Shown here one piece after another: positions 46,896 through 55,783 of a stretch of DNA of 64,000 bases. Below the pieces are notes generated by a model. That model was given only the letters and a program-made list of their open reading frames with translations. It did not search any database and was not told the origin of the DNA. The position numbers were made by a program, and so were the translations under genes. The first letter of the stretch is position 1. The number at the start of each line of letters is the position of its first letter. The stretch comes from Gammaproteobacteria bacterium (GTDB taxonomy: Bacteria > Pseudomonadota > Gammaproteobacteria > Steroidobacterales > Steroidobacteraceae), in NCBI GenBank assembly GCA_025350055.1, contig JANXYK010000001.1, positions 1-64,000 on the forward strand, given 5' to 3'.

Positions 46896-48242
46896 ATGTC
46901 ACAGCAAGTGGATGCGACGCGAATTCCCGAACTCCAGCAGGTGGTCAGCGATGCGCTGGCGCAGGCGCGCGCGGCCGGTGCCACGCAGGCCGATGCCGAT
47001 GCCAGCGTGCAGAAGGGCCTCTCGGTCACGGTGCGCCTCGGCAATGTCGACACGATCGAGTACCACCGCGACCGCGGCATGGCGGTCACGGTCTATTTCG
47101 GGCAGCGCAAGGGTTCGGCGAGCACCGCCGACCTGCGTCCTGCGGCCGTGGCCAGCACGGTGGCCAAGGCCTGTGCGATTGCCCGCCATACCGCCAGCGA
47201 TGATTGCGCCGGGCTCGCCGATGCAGCTGACATGGCGCGCGAGATCCGCGATCTCGATCTCGATCATCCCTGGGGCCTGGAGCCCGAACAGGCGGTGACC
47301 ATCGCGCGCGACTGCGAGGCCGCGGGCCTGGCGGTCGACACGCGCCTCGGCAATTCCGAAGGCGCTTCGCTCAGCACCCATCGCGGCGTGCGCGTATACG
47401 CTAACACCCACGGCTTCCTGGCCGGCTTTCCCAGCACCAGCCACTCGCTCAGCTGCGCGCTGATCGCCCAGCACGGCCAGGACATGCAGCGCGAGCATTG
47501 GTACTCGGTGGTGCGCGATGCCACGCAACTGGAGTCGGGCACCAGCATCGGTCAGCGCGCCGCGCAGCGCGCACTCGCACGGCTGGGCGCGCGGCGCTTA
47601 AGCACGCGTCGTGCGCCGGTGCTGTTCGCGCCCGAGATGGCGCGCGGACTGTATGCGCATTTCATCGGCGCGATCCGCGGCGCCAGCCAGTACCGACGCG
47701 CTTCGTTCCTGCTCGATAGCGCCGGCCAGCAGCTGTTCCCGGACTTCGTGCAGATGCAGGAGCGTCCGCACCTGCCGGGCGCGCTGGCCAGCAGCCCCTA
47801 CGATTCCGAGGGTGTGGTGACGCGCGATCGCGAACTGGTGCGCGCCGGTGTGCTCGATGGCTACGTGCTTGGCAGCTATTCGGCCCGCAAGCTTGGGCTC
47901 AAGAGCACCGGCAATGCCGGCGGCGTGCACAACTTGATCGTCACCGCCCCCGGCGCCACCGGCACGCTCGAAGAACTCATGGCCAAGATGGGCAGCGGCC
48001 TGTACGTGACCGAACTGATGGGGCAGGGCGTGAACGGCGTCACCGGCGATTACTCGCGCGGCGCCGCCGGCTTCTGGATCGAGAACGGGAAGCAGGCGTA
48101 TCCGGTGCACGAGATCACGATTGCGGGGAATCTGCGCGATGTGTACCGCGGGGTGTTGGCGATGGGGTCGGATGTGGATATACAGGGCGCGGTGCGGTGT
48201 GGGTCGTTGTTGGTTGATGCGATGACTATCGCTGGCGAGTAG
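46896..48242 (+). CDS. pmbA: metalloprotease PmbA/TldE
   Basis: 448 residues. It belongs to the U62 family but lacks the HExxxH motif, as expected for the TldE partner. Signatures include KGLSVTVRLGNVDTIEYHRD, GMAVTVYFGQRKGSASTADL and GNAGGVHNLIVTAPGATGTL, and the C-terminal GAAGFWIENGKQAYPVHEIT. It pairs with TldD (39783-41318). The start is 44 bases from the divergent yjgA start. Confidence 0.95.
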   Translation: MSQQVDATRIPELQQVVSDALAQARAAGATQADADASVQKGLSVTVRLGNVDTIEYHRDRGMAVTVYFGQRKGSASTADLRPAAVASTVAKACAIARHTASDDCAGLADAADMAREIRDLDLDHPWGLEPEQAVTIARDCEAAGLAVDTRLGNSEGASLSTHRGVRVYANTHGFLAGFPSTSHSLSCALIAQHGQDMQREHWYSVVRDATQLESGTSIGQRAAQRALARLGARRLSTRRAPVLFAPEMARGLYAHFIGAIRGASQYRRASFLLDSAGQQLFPDFVQMQERPHLPGALASSPYDSEGVVTRDRELVRAGVLDGYVLGSYSARKLGLKSTGNAGGVHNLIVTAPGATGTLEELMAKMGSGLYVTELMGQGVNGVTGDYSRGAAGFWIENGKQAYPVHEITIAGNLRDVYRGVLAMGSDVDIQGAVRCGSLLVDAMTIAGE

Positions 48243-48279
48243 GCGCGGCGCGCAGTACTCTTGACCCGCAACACCCAGA

Positions 48280-49584
48280 TCAGGCCGAGTTGACAACCAA
48301 CGACTCCAGGTCCTGATCCCCAACGGCACCACGCCACGCCCCTTCGAGTTGCGCGCACACTGCCCGAACCGCCGCCGGCGCACTCGACCGACTGTCCCCG
48401 TGCACACTGTTCGCGCTGCGTGCGACGGCGAGGATTTCATGCAGCGGTATGCGGCTCGCGTCGCGGCCGGGTATCAGCATTTCCTGTTCGCTGGTCACGA
48501 GCAGGCCCGCGGCTTCGAAGGCGTCGGCGAGGCGCGTGACGAGTACGCCGGGTACCTGTAGTTCGGCGGAGAGATCGTTGATGCCCCAGCGTCGGCCGCC
48601 TTTCAGGTGACTGTGAGCGACGAGGTACATGATGCCGAGCGCCAGCTGCTCGGTCTCGTCGTTCGATAGCTTTGGTTCGCGCAGACCCACGCGCAGGTAA
48701 CTGGGGTTCTGCACGTAAAACGATACCTGCGCGCCGATCAGCAGGATCAGCCAGCCGAAGTAGGTCCAGATCAATGCCGCGATGAAGATCGCGAAGCCGG
48801 CGTAGACGATGTTGAGACGCGCCGAGTACACCACGAAGGTGGTGAACACCGAACCGATCGTGGTCCAGAGCACACCGGCGGCCACGCCGCCGATGATCGC
48901 CGGAAGCGTGCGCACGCGCGTGTTGGGGATCAGCGCATAGACCAGCGCGAACATGCCGCTGACCACCAGCAGCGGCACCATGGCCAGCGCGCCGCGCAAG
49001 AGCTGGCTCAGCAGCGGCAGGTCGGAAAGCGTGCGGATGGAGCTGCCGACCTGCGGCATGTGCGCCATGCCGATGAGTGCGGCGACCAGCAGCGGCGCGA
49101 CGACCAGCAGCGCGAGGTACTCGGCGATGCGCCGCATGAAGCTGCGCGGCAGGTCGACGTGCCAGACAAAATTGAGGCTGTCTTCCACTTTCTTCAGCGT
49201 GCCCACGAGTGTCCAGATCAACAGGCCCAGGCCCACCGAGCCGACGATGCCGCCGCGCACGCGATCGGCGAAGTCCATCACCTTCTGCGTGAGTGCGCCT
49301 GCCGCGTCGCCCATCGGCCGGAAGAATTCATAGATCAGTGGTTCGAGGTCGCGGTGCGCACCGAAGACTTTCAGGATCGCGAAGCTGAAGGCGACCAGCG
49401 GGACGAGTGCCAGGAGCGTCGCGTACACCAGGCCCATCGCGTGCAGGTTCAATTGTCCGCCGAGCAGATCGCGCAGCAGCGCGTACAGGAATTGCCCGAG
49501 ACGGCGGGCGCGCACCGCTGGCGTTCGGCCCTGCAGTGGGGCGAACAGCCAGCGTTCGATGTAGTTACGCGCCTGCTGCCACAC
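48280..49584 (-). CDS. YihY/BrkB family inner-membrane protein with C-terminal winged-helix-like region
   Basis: 434 residues from a GTG start. The YihY core (about residues 25-300) has six membrane helices and the hallmark segments GLVYATLLALVPLVAFSFAI, GTLKKVEDSLNFVWHV and YFGWLILLIGAQVSFYVQNP. After it, residues 310-400 look like a MarR/Rrf2-type winged helix (INDLSAELQVPGVLVTRLAD). Formerly called RNase BN, the family is an inner-membrane protein of uncertain function. It starts nine bases after purC, so the two share an operon. Confidence 0.9.
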   Translation of the reverse strand: MWQQARNYIERWLFAPLQGRTPAVRARRLGQFLYALLRDLLGGQLNLHAMGLVYATLLALVPLVAFSFAILKVFGAHRDLEPLIYEFFRPMGDAAGALTQKVMDFADRVRGGIVGSVGLGLLIWTLVGTLKKVEDSLNFVWHVDLPRSFMRRIAEYLALLVVAPLLVAALIGMAHMPQVGSSIRTLSDLPLLSQLLRGALAMVPLLVVSGMFALVYALIPNTRVRTLPAIIGGVAAGVLWTTIGSVFTTFVVYSARLNIVYAGFAIFIAALIWTYFGWLILLIGAQVSFYVQNPSYLRVGLREPKLSNDETEQLALGIMYLVAHSHLKGGRRWGINDLSAELQVPGVLVTRLADAFEAAGLLVTSEQEMLIPGRDASRIPLHEILAVARSANSVHGDSRSSAPAAVRAVCAQLEGAWRGAVGDQDLESLVVNSA

Positions 49585-49593
49585 GCGGATGCA

Positions 49594-50508
49594 TCATGGC
49601 GTGGACGCGGTCACGGGCCCGGTCAGCCGCGTCAAGGCCTCGCGGTATTTCTCCGCCGTGCGCTGGATGATCTCGGGCGGCAGATTCGGGCCGGGCGCGG
49701 TCTTGTTCCAGTCCAGGGTTTCGAGGTAATCGCGCACGTACTGCTTGTCGAAGCTCGGCGGACTCGCGCCCTCGCGCCAGGTGTCGGCCGGCCAGAAGCG
49801 GCTCGAGTCGGGGGTCAGTACTTCATCGATCAGGGTCAGCGAGCCTGCCGCATCGAGGCCGAACTCAAACTTGGTGTCGGCGATGATGATGCCGCGCGCG
49901 CGTGCATGCGCGGCGGCATGGCGATAGATCGCAATTGCGGTAGTGCGCACGGCGTTCGCGACGTCGCTCCCCAGCAGCTGCTCGACCGCTTCGTAGCTGA
50001 TGTTCTCATCGTGCTCGCCAGCGGCGGCTTTGGTGGCCGGCGTGAACAGCGGTTCGGGCAGCTGCGAGGCGAGCCGCATCCGGCGTGGCAACGCAATGCC
50101 ACACACCGCGCCGGTGCTCTGGTAGTCCTTCCAGCCCGAGCCGATCAGGTAACCGCGCACCACGGCCTCGATCGGCAGCGCGCGCAGTTTCTTCACGATG
50201 GCGGCACGACCCTGGAGCGATGCGAGCTCGGCCGGATCCTTGATCACCGCAGCCAAGGTGCGCGCGCTGATGTGGTTGCCGACCAGGTACGCCGTTTGTG
50301 CGAACCAGAACTCGGAGATCTGCTGCAGCACCTGACCCTTGCCCGGAATCGGATCGGGCAGGATCACATCGAAGGCGCTGAGCCGGTCGGTGGTGACGAT
50401 CAGCAGGTGATCGTCATCGACCTCATAGATGTCGCGCACCTTGCCGCGATGGAGCAGCTGCAGGCCGCGCAGGTGGGTCTCAAAGACAGTCGGCGGGAGT
50501 GTGCTCAA
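49594..50508 (-). CDS. purC: phosphoribosylaminoimidazole-succinocarboxamide synthase
   Basis: 304 residues from a TTG at 50508, the only plausible start near the conserved beginning LLHRGKVRDIYEVDDDHLLI. Other SAICAR synthetase signatures are TTDRLSAFDVILPDPIPGKG, PIEAVVRGYLIGSGWKDY and GIIIADTKFEFGLD, and LIDEVLTPDSSRFW. It joins aspartate to CAIR in purine synthesis. The ATG overlapping this region is out of frame. The start is 78 bases from the divergent DjlA-like gene. Confidence 0.95.
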   Translation of the reverse strand: MSTLPPTVFETHLRGLQLLHRGKVRDIYEVDDDHLLIVTTDRLSAFDVILPDPIPGKGQVLQQISEFWFAQTAYLVGNHISARTLAAVIKDPAELASLQGRAAIVKKLRALPIEAVVRGYLIGSGWKDYQSTGAVCGIALPRRMRLASQLPEPLFTPATKAAAGEHDENISYEAVEQLLGSDVANAVRTTAIAIYRHAAAHARARGIIIADTKFEFGLDAAGSLTLIDEVLTPDSSRFWPADTWREGASPPSFDKQYVRDYLETLDWNKTAPGPNLPPEIIQRTAEKYREALTRLTGPVTASTP

Positions 50509-50586
50509 GCTCGGGTACCATAGCGCAAAGCGCCAAGGGCGCGCATCTTGCCGTCCGTCCGGCGGTGGGGTCAAGCAAGGGCAGGC

Positions 50587-51432
50587 ATGAGCTGGAACGG
50601 CAAGATCATTGGTGCGGCGATCGGCAGCATATTCGGGCCGGTCGGCGCGGTGCTCGGCGCGATCGTCGGGCATCAGTTCGACACCGGCGCCGCGAACGTG
50701 AGCGTGGGCGTGGGCAGTGTGGGCGGCGCGGCGCGCGTGCAGGAGCTGTATTTCCCGGCGCTGTTCCGCGTGATGGGCCACGTGGCCAAGGCCGATGGCC
50801 GGGTGTCGGAGCGCGAGATCGCCGCAGCCCGGGCGATGATGGGCGCGCTGCGCCTCGATGGCCAGCAGACCGCGGCGGCGATCAACTACTTCGGCGAGGG
50901 CAAGGCGCCGGATTTCGTGGTCGGTGCCGCGCTCGCGCCGCTCCAGCCCCTGTTGCGCTCCTTTCCGCAGCTGGCGCAGTTCTTCGTCGAAGTGCAGTTG
51001 CAGGCGGCACTCGCGGGCAACGACCTGGCACCGCTCCCGCGAGCGCGGCTTGCGCATGTCGCGGGGCTGCTCGGCCTCGCCGCCCAGGATTTCGCGCGCC
51101 TCGAGGCCATGATGCGCTGGCGCATGGGTGGCGCGGGTGCGAGCCGTGGCAGCAGCAGCAGCGGTGGGGGTGGGGGTGGCGGTGCTTACAACAGTGCCAG
51201 CGCGGCCGATGAGGCCGACCGCCTGGCGCAGGCTTACGTGCTGCTCGAGGTGAACAAGAGCGCCAGCGACGAACAAGTGGTCAAGGCCTATCGCCGGCAG
51301 ATGAGCCGCCATCATCCCGACAAGCTCAAGGCCAATGGCCTGCCCGAGTCGATGCTCGAGCGCGCCAAGGAGCGCACGCAGCAGATCCAGGCCGCCTACG
51401 AATTGCTGCGCGCGGTGCGCGGCATGCGCTGA
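50587..51432 (+). CDS. djlA: DjlA-like TerB/J-domain co-chaperone
   Basis: 281 residues. A glycine-rich hydrophobic N-terminus ([18 protein letters not shown]) probably anchors it in the membrane. A TerB-like helical domain (residues 55-175; [19 protein letters not shown]) and a Gly/Ser linker follow. A C-terminal J domain has the HPD triad in [17 protein letters not shown]. It stimulates DnaK ATPase. It is divergent from purC and followed by rpe. Confidence 0.92.
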   Translation: MSWNGKIIGAAIGSIFGPVGAVLGAIVGHQFDTGAANVSVGVGSVGGAARVQELYFPALFRVMGHVAKADGRVSEREIAAARAMMGALRLDGQQTAAAINYFGEGKAPDFVVGAALAPLQPLLRSFPQLAQFFVEVQLQAALAGNDLAPLPRARLAHVAGLLGLAAQDFARLEAMMRWRMGGAGASRGSSSSGGGGGGGAYNSASAADEADRLAQAYVLLEVNKSASDEQVVKAYRRQMSRHHPDKLKANGLPESMLERAKERTQQIQAAYELLRAVRGMR

Positions 51433-51455
51433 GCGGCGCTGCTACAATTCCCGCC

Positions 51456-52154
51456 ATGGCAGCACCCTGGATCGCCCCCTCGATACTCTCGGCCGACTTC
51501 GCGCGCCTGGGCGCCGAGGTCGATGCGGTGCTGGCCGCCGGCGCCGACATCGTGCACTTCGACGTGATGGACAATCACTACGTGCCCAACCTCACCATCG
51601 GCCCGCTGGTGTGCGAGGCGCTGCGCAAGCATGGCATGAAGGCGCCAATCGATGTGCACCTGATGGTGCGCCCGGTCGACCGGCTGGTACCTGATTTCGC
51701 GAAGGCGGGGGCGACCTACATCAGCTTCCATCCCGAAGCCAGCGATCACATCGATCGCACCATCAGCCTGATCCGCGAGCTCGGCTGCAAGCCGGGCCTG
51801 GTTTTCAACCCGGCAACGCCGCTCGATTACCTCGATTACACGCTCGACAAACTAGACCTGGTGTTGCTGATGTCGGTGAACCCCGGCTTCGGCGGCCAGG
51901 CTTTCATCCCCGGCGCATTGCCCAAGATCGCCGAGGTGCGCCGCCGTGTGGCGCAGAGCGGCCGGGAAGTGCGGGTGGAAGTGGATGGCGGCATCAAGGC
52001 CGACAACATCGGCGCCGCGGCGCGCGCCGGCGCCGATACCTTCGTGGCCGGCTCGGCGATCTTCGGATCCAGTGATTACGCCGCGACGATCACGGCGATG
52101 CGCAGCGCGATCGCCGCGGCCACGCCGGCCGCGGCGGGCACAGTCAAAGTCTAG
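51456..52154 (+). CDS. rpe: ribulose-phosphate 3-epimerase
   Basis: 232 residues, TIM barrel. Signatures: [20 protein letters not shown], the metal-binding [43 protein letters not shown] and [12 protein letters not shown]. It interconverts ribulose-5-phosphate and xylulose-5-phosphate. Its TAG stop overlaps the TAG stop of the convergent crp gene within a GTCTAGAC palindrome. Confidence 0.97.
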   Translation: MAAPWIAPSILSADFARLGAEVDAVLAAGADIVHFDVMDNHYVPNLTIGPLVCEALRKHGMKAPIDVHLMVRPVDRLVPDFAKAGATYISFHPEASDHIDRTISLIRELGCKPGLVFNPATPLDYLDYTLDKLDLVLLMSVNPGFGGQAFIPGALPKIAEVRRRVAQSGREVRVEVDGGIKADNIGAAARAGADTFVAGSAIFGSSDYAATITAMRSAIAAATPAAAGTVKV

Positions 52155-52930
52155 ACTTCGTCGTCCTCGTCATCATCGTCGCCATCGTCGATGACGGGCG
52201 CCGGACGGACCGGTGCACTGGTGCCGGCCTTGGCCGGAATGGTCACCGGGCGAGTCTTCATCTTCGGGCGCGCATTGAACACCACGATCGTCTTGCCGGT
52301 GGCGCGCAGGAGCCCCTGTTCCTCGAGCACCTTGAGCACACGGCCCGCCATTTCGCGCGAGCAGCCGATCAGGCGTGAGAGTTCCTGGCGCGAGACCTTA
52401 ATCTGCATGCCCTCGGGATGCGTCATCGCATCGGGCTCGCCGCACAGGTCCATGATCGCGTGCGCGACACGGCCGGTGACATCGACGAAAGCGAGATCGC
52501 CCAGCTTGCGGTTGGTGCGATCGAGGCGCGTGGCCAGCTGTGTAGCCAGCTCGAAGATCAGTCCGGGCGACTCGGTGGCCACCTGGCGGAAGCGCGGATA
52601 GGTCATTTCGGCGAGTTCGCAGGCACTGCGCGTGCGCACCCAGGCGCTGCGCGTGGGCTGTTCGTAGAACAGTCCCATCTCACCGAAGAACTGGCCCTTG
52701 TTGAGGTAGGCCAGCACCATCTCGTTGCCTTCTTCATCCTCGATCATGACTTCGACCGAGCCACTGATCACGTAATACAGGACATCCGGCAAATCGCCGG
52801 CGTGGATCAGCACGGTTTTCGACGGAACGGTGCGTACCCGGCAGTAACTCAAGAAGCGGTTGATTGCCGGAATGTCGCTCAAGGGTCTGACATTCTCTTC
52901 CATAGCGCGGCTGCTTTGTTGCTGTGGCAT
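52151..52930 (-). CDS. crp: cAMP-responsive regulator of the Crp/Vfr type
   Basis: 259 residues from the ATG at 52930, chosen because AGGG lies eight bases upstream; ATGs at 52939 and 52903 are alternatives. The cyclic-nucleotide domain contains [20 protein letters not shown] and [17 protein letters not shown], retaining the Arg-Ser that binds cAMP phosphate and ribose in Crp. The helix-turn-helix is [20 protein letters not shown]. Unlike Crp and Vfr it has an extra C-terminal tail of about 35 residues ending in an acidic run ([11 protein letters not shown]). Convergent with rpe, downstream of coq7. Confidence 0.93.
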   Translation of the reverse strand: MPQQQSSRAMEENVRPLSDIPAINRFLSYCRVRTVPSKTVLIHAGDLPDVLYYVISGSVEVMIEDEEGNEMVLAYLNKGQFFGEMGLFYEQPTRSAWVRTRSACELAEMTYPRFRQVATESPGLIFELATQLATRLDRTNRKLGDLAFVDVTGRVAHAIMDLCGEPDAMTHPEGMQIKVSRQELSRLIGCSREMAGRVLKVLEEQGLLRATGKTIVVFNARPKMKTRPVTIPAKAGTSAPVRPAPVIDDGDDDDEDDEV

Positions 52931-52992
52931 GTTGCTCATCCCTAGCTTTTTATACATAAGTCGCGCTGGCTGCAAGACCTTTTATCATTTGC

Positions 52993-53625
52993 TTACAGCC
53001 AGTAAGCGGTTCGGGTCATCAGCTTCGAAGTCAGTTTCATGGCCGCGCGCACGGGCAACGGCAGTTCAACGGCGCCTGCGGCTTTTGCTGCTGCGGCATG
53101 TCCGGCCTCTTCACGTTGCATGGTTTCGACGATGCGCCGCGAGCGCGCATCGTCCTTCGGCAAGCTCTGCAGGTGTTCTTCGAGATGGCCTTCGACCTGA
53201 TGTTCGGTTTCGGTGACGAAACCCAGGCTCAGTCGATCATTGATCGCTGCGGCCGCGGCACCGATCGCGAACGAGCCTGCATACCAGAGCGGATTGAGCA
53301 GGCTGCGGTGCGAGCGCAGTTCATTCAGGCGCTGTTCGCACCAGGCAAGATGATCGCCCTCCTCGGCAGCAGCCTGCAGCAGGAACTCGCGCGTGGCAGC
53401 GTTGCGCGCCAGCAGGGCTTGTCCGTGATAGAGCGCCTGGGCAGCAATCTCGCCGGCGTGATTGACCCGCATCAGGCCGGCGGCGTGCCGTCGGCCGGCC
53501 TCGTCCAGCGGGGCCTCGGGGGGCAGGCCGGGTACCCTCCGGCCCAGGGGGGCGGGAGCGAACACCGCCCGCAGACCGTTATCCACAGCTTGCAGCAGGA
53601 GGTCCAGGGAGGGGGCGGGTGCCAT
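52993..53625 (-). CDS. coq7: demethoxyubiquinol hydroxylase Coq7
   Basis: 210 residues. Di-iron carboxylate protein: VNHAGEIAAQALYHGQ and AAAEEGDHLAWCEQRL hold the first-half ligands, and TETEHQVEGHLEEHL and REEAGHAAAA the second. It performs the penultimate hydroxylation of ubiquinone synthesis; UbiH and UbiI of the same pathway are at 59764-62312. It is divergent from rplM and lies 62 bases upstream of crp on the same strand. Confidence 0.96.
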   Translation of the reverse strand: MAPAPSLDLLLQAVDNGLRAVFAPAPLGRRVPGLPPEAPLDEAGRRHAAGLMRVNHAGEIAAQALYHGQALLARNAATREFLLQAAAEEGDHLAWCEQRLNELRSHRSLLNPLWYAGSFAIGAAAAAINDRLSLGFVTETEHQVEGHLEEHLQSLPKDDARSRRIVETMQREEAGHAAAAKAAGAVELPLPVRAAMKLTSKLMTRTAYWL

Positions 53626-53699
53626 GCCTCATTATATGTCCGTCCCGGGGGGTCTGGCGCCTGTCTGGCGGCCCGGTAGACCCCTGACTAAAGGGAGTT

Positions 53700-53728
53700 T
53701 TGCAAAGCCGGGGGCCCTTGAGTACACT
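53700..53728 (+). promoter_or_regulatory. sigma-70 promoter of rplM-rpsI
   Basis: TTGCAA (53700-53705) and TACACT (53723-53728) are separated by exactly 17 bases. The predicted start is near 53735, giving a leader of about 100 bases before the rplM ATG, where L13-type autoregulation could act. Confidence 0.7.
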
Positions 53729-53837
53729 TTCGCGCCTTTTTCCCCGGGACGCTTTTGGCCCGCTGGCTGCCTGTTCCTCAAAGGCTCCCGGCTGGGGCAG
53801 GCGACCGCTACTGGTTCAGGTTGGAGTTTCAAGCATC

Positions 53838-54266
53838 ATGAAGACGGTATTCGCCAAAGCGGCGACAGTACGCGGCGACTGGTTCGTGGTCGATGCGAGC
53901 GGTAAGACGCTCGGTCGTCTGGCCACGCAGATCGCGCATCGCCTCAAGGGCAAGCACAAGGTTGACTACAGCCCGCACGTGAACATGGGCGATCACATTG
54001 TCGTGCTGCACGCCGAAAAGATCGCGGTCACCGGCAACAAGCTGGCTGACAAGATGTACCACCAGCACACCGGGTACCTCGGCAACCTCAAGAGCATCGC
54101 GCTCGGCAAGTTGCTCAAGGAACACCCGGAGCGCGCACTGCAGTTCGCGATCAAGGGCATGCTGCCGAAGAACACACTGGGCCGGAACATGTTCCGCAAG
54201 CTCCACGTGTTCGCCGGCGACAAGCACCCGCACAGCGCCCAGCAGCCCAAACCCCTCGCTCTGTAA
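53838..54266 (+). CDS. rplM: 50S ribosomal protein L13
   Basis: 142 residues, the same as E. coli L13. It starts [20 protein letters not shown] and carries [20 protein letters not shown] and the signature [20 protein letters not shown]. The frame is open upstream, but 53838 is the canonical start. L13 is an early 50S assembly protein. It forms the conserved rplM-rpsI operon with its own promoter at 53700-53728. Confidence 0.98.
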   Translation: MKTVFAKAATVRGDWFVVDASGKTLGRLATQIAHRLKGKHKVDYSPHVNMGDHIVVLHAEKIAVTGNKLADKMYHQHTGYLGNLKSIALGKLLKEHPERALQFAIKGMLPKNTLGRNMFRKLHVFAGDKHPHSAQQPKPLAL

Positions 54267-54285
54267 AAGTATCAGGACAGCTAAG

Positions 54286-54678
54286 ATGGCAGCATCAATG
54301 AATTACGGCACGGGCCGGCGCAAGTCTTCGACGGCGCGCGTGCACCTGCAGAATGGCACCGGCAAGATCACGGTCAACGAGCGCCCGCTCGATGAGTTCT
54401 TCGGCCGCGAAACCGGCCGCATGATCGTGCGTCAGCCGCTCGAGCTGGTGCAGCTCACCGGCAAGTTCGACATCCACGTGCAGGTCGCGGGCGGTGGCAT
54501 CACCGGCCAGGCCGGCGCGATCCGCCACGGCATCGCCCGCGCGCTGATCAAATACGATGAGACGCTGCGCCAGCCGCTGCGCAAAGCCGGGTTCGTGACC
54601 CGCGATGCGCGCGAAGTGGAACGCAAGAAGGTCGGACGGCGCAAAGCCCGTCGCGGCCCGCAGTACTCGAAGCGTTAA
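54286..54678 (+). CDS. rpsI: 30S ribosomal protein S9
   Basis: 130 residues from the ATG at 54286, identical in length to E. coli S9. Signatures: [51 protein letters not shown] and the C-terminal tail RRGPQYSKR whose last Lys-Arg contacts P-site tRNA. It follows rplM by 19 bases. Confidence 0.98.
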   Translation: MAASMNYGTGRRKSSTARVHLQNGTGKITVNERPLDEFFGRETGRMIVRQPLELVQLTGKFDIHVQVAGGGITGQAGAIRHGIARALIKYDETLRQPLRKAGFVTRDAREVERKKVGRRKARRGPQYSKR

Positions 54679-54687
54679 TCTGCCCGG

Positions 54688-54717
54688 GGGCGGAATCACC
54701 GCATGGTGGTTCCGCCC
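54688..54717 (+). terminator. strong hairpin after rpsI (terminator-like)
   Basis: GGGCGGAATCACC (54688-54700), loop GCAT, GGTGGTTCCGCCC (54705-54717): a 13-bp stem with one G-T wobble, nine bases after the rpsI stop. No T-tract follows, so it may be a processing or stability element. Confidence 0.5.
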
Positions 54718-54740
54718 GATCGGGGCTCTGCCGAATCGGG

Positions 54741-54814
54741 TGGGGGATCGTCTAGTGGTAGGACCGCGGACTCTGACTCCGCTAACCTAGGTTCGAATCC
54801 TAGTCCCCCAGCCA
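54741..54814 (+). tRNA. tRNA-Gln (anticodon CTG)
   Basis: 74 bases folding as a cloverleaf. The acceptor stem is TGGGGGA with TCCCCCA, with the encoded GCCA end. The D-arm has TAGTGGTAGGA, the anticodon stem GCGGA/TCCGC closes the loop CTCTGAC (CTG, reading CAG), and the T-arm has CTAGGTTCGAATCCTAG. The U1-A72-like weak first pair is typical of bacterial tRNA-Gln. It lies between rpsI and the convergent rpiA. Confidence 0.96.
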
Positions 54815-54865
54815 ACTTCCTCCCGTCACCGCGCCGGCGCCCTCACGCGCAAGCGCCGCCAGATC

Positions 54866-55525
54866 CTAGACCGTACGCACGCCTTCGTCGGTACCTACGA
54901 TCAGCACATCGGCTGGCCGCGCCGCAAACAACCCCACCGTCACCACTCCCGCAAGCTGGTTGATCGCGTTCTCCAGCACACGCGGCTCGGTGATCGCCAG
55001 ATCGTGTACATCGAGTATGTGGTTGCCGTTGTCGGTGACGGTGCCATGGCGCCAGGCCGCGCGGCCGCCGAGCCTGGCGAGTTCGCGGCTCACGTAGGCG
55101 CGTGCCATCGGGATCACTTCGACCGGTAGCGGGAAGCGGCCGAGCACGTTGACCAGCTTGGAGTCATCGACGATGCAGATGAAGCGCCTGGCGGCGGCCG
55201 CGAGGATCTTCTCGCGCGTTAACGCGGCGCCACCGCCCTTGATCAGCTCGCGGCTGGGGTTAGCCTCGTCGGCGCCATCGATGTAGACATCCAGGTCATC
55301 GACCTCATTCAGGTCGAGCACAGGTATTCCGAGTGTTCGCAGACGGGTGCTGGAGGCTTCGGAACTGGAGACCGCTCCTCGCACACTGTTCTTCCAGGGA
55401 CCCAAGATATCGATCAATGCATTGACCGTCGAGCCGGTGCCGACGCCGAGTACGCTGCCCGACTCGATGAACCTGAGCGCCGCCTCGGCGGCCCGCAGTT
55501 TTTTCTCTTGCGCTGAAAGTGCCAT
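54866..55525 (-). CDS. rpiA: ribose-5-phosphate isomerase A
   Basis: 219 residues. Signatures: [53 protein letters not shown] and [20 protein letters not shown]. It interconverts ribose-5-phosphate and ribulose-5-phosphate, complementing Rpe at 51456. About 20 bases upstream of its ATG is a 12-bp hairpin, and beyond that a lysine-rich mini-ORF on the same strand. Confidence 0.97.
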   Translation of the reverse strand: MALSAQEKKLRAAEAALRFIESGSVLGVGTGSTVNALIDILGPWKNSVRGAVSSSEASSTRLRTLGIPVLDLNEVDDLDVYIDGADEANPSRELIKGGGAALTREKILAAAARRFICIVDDSKLVNVLGRFPLPVEVIPMARAYVSRELARLGGRAAWRHGTVTDNGNHILDVHDLAITEPRVLENAINQLAGVVTVGLFAARPADVLIVGTDEGVRTV

Positions 55526-55545
55526 GTTTTCCAGCCTTTCTAAAC

Positions 55546-55573
55546 GACTGTGCCCGCTTACGCGGGCACAGTC
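55546..55573 (-). terminator. strong hairpin between the Lys-rich mini-ORF and rpiA
   Basis: GACTGTGCCCGC and GCGGGCACAGTC form a perfect 12-bp stem with a TTAC loop (GTAA on the minus strand). On the minus strand it is followed by GTTTAG, a poor T-tract. It could be a weak terminator, an attenuator for rpiA, or the 3' end of a small RNA. Confidence 0.6.
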
Positions 55574-55629
55574 TCAGCTTTGAATCAGGCGAGCTGGAAT
55601 TGCTTCCGGTCCGCCGCGAAGTAAAGGCC

Positions 55630-55680
55630 TTACTTCTTTTTCGCAGCTTTCTTCTTGGCCTTCTTCTTTGCTTTAGCCAT
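55630..55680 (-). CDS. 16-residue Lys/Ala-rich mini-protein or leader peptide
   Basis: Sixteen codons encode MAKAKKKAKKKAAKKK, with ten Lys and five Ala after Met. GGAG lies seven bases upstream of the ATG, and a promoter is visible at 55715-55742. The stop codon lies inside a 7-bp inverted repeat (GAAGTAA/TTACTTC, 55618-55636), and the 12-bp hairpin at 55546-55573 follows before rpiA. It resembles the Lys/Ala tails of L17 and L29 here and histone H1-like tails. Translation is inferred, not proven. Confidence 0.5.
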   Translation of the reverse strand: MAKAKKKAKKKAAKKK

Positions 55681-55714
55681 GAGAGATCTCCATATCAGGT
55701 TAGTCCGGGGTCCG

Positions 55715-55742
55715 AGTATATACACGAGACATAAAAAAACAA
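55715..55742 (-). promoter_or_regulatory. probable promoter of the Lys-rich mini-ORF (and possibly rpiA)
   Basis: On the minus strand TTGTTT (55742-55737) and TATACT (55720-55715) are separated by 16 bases. The expected start is near 55708, about 28 bases before the mini-ORF ATG. Confidence 0.5.
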
Positions 55743-55783
55743 GCGAGCATGTCGGAGAGCGGGTGATGTGAACTCATTCACAC

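Noticed and set aside
54688-54717. Hairpin after rpsI as part of the tRNA or an attenuator
   Set aside because: It ends 23 bases before the tRNA-Gln acceptor stem and has no coding partner; it is better read as a 3' structure of the rplM-rpsI mRNA.
55519-55734. 71-codon plus-strand open frame opposite the Lys-rich mini-ORF
   Set aside because: It overlaps the rpiA start and reads the AAG-rich region as Leu/Phe; no ribosome binding site. The minus-strand mini-ORF has promoter, GGAG and codon logic.
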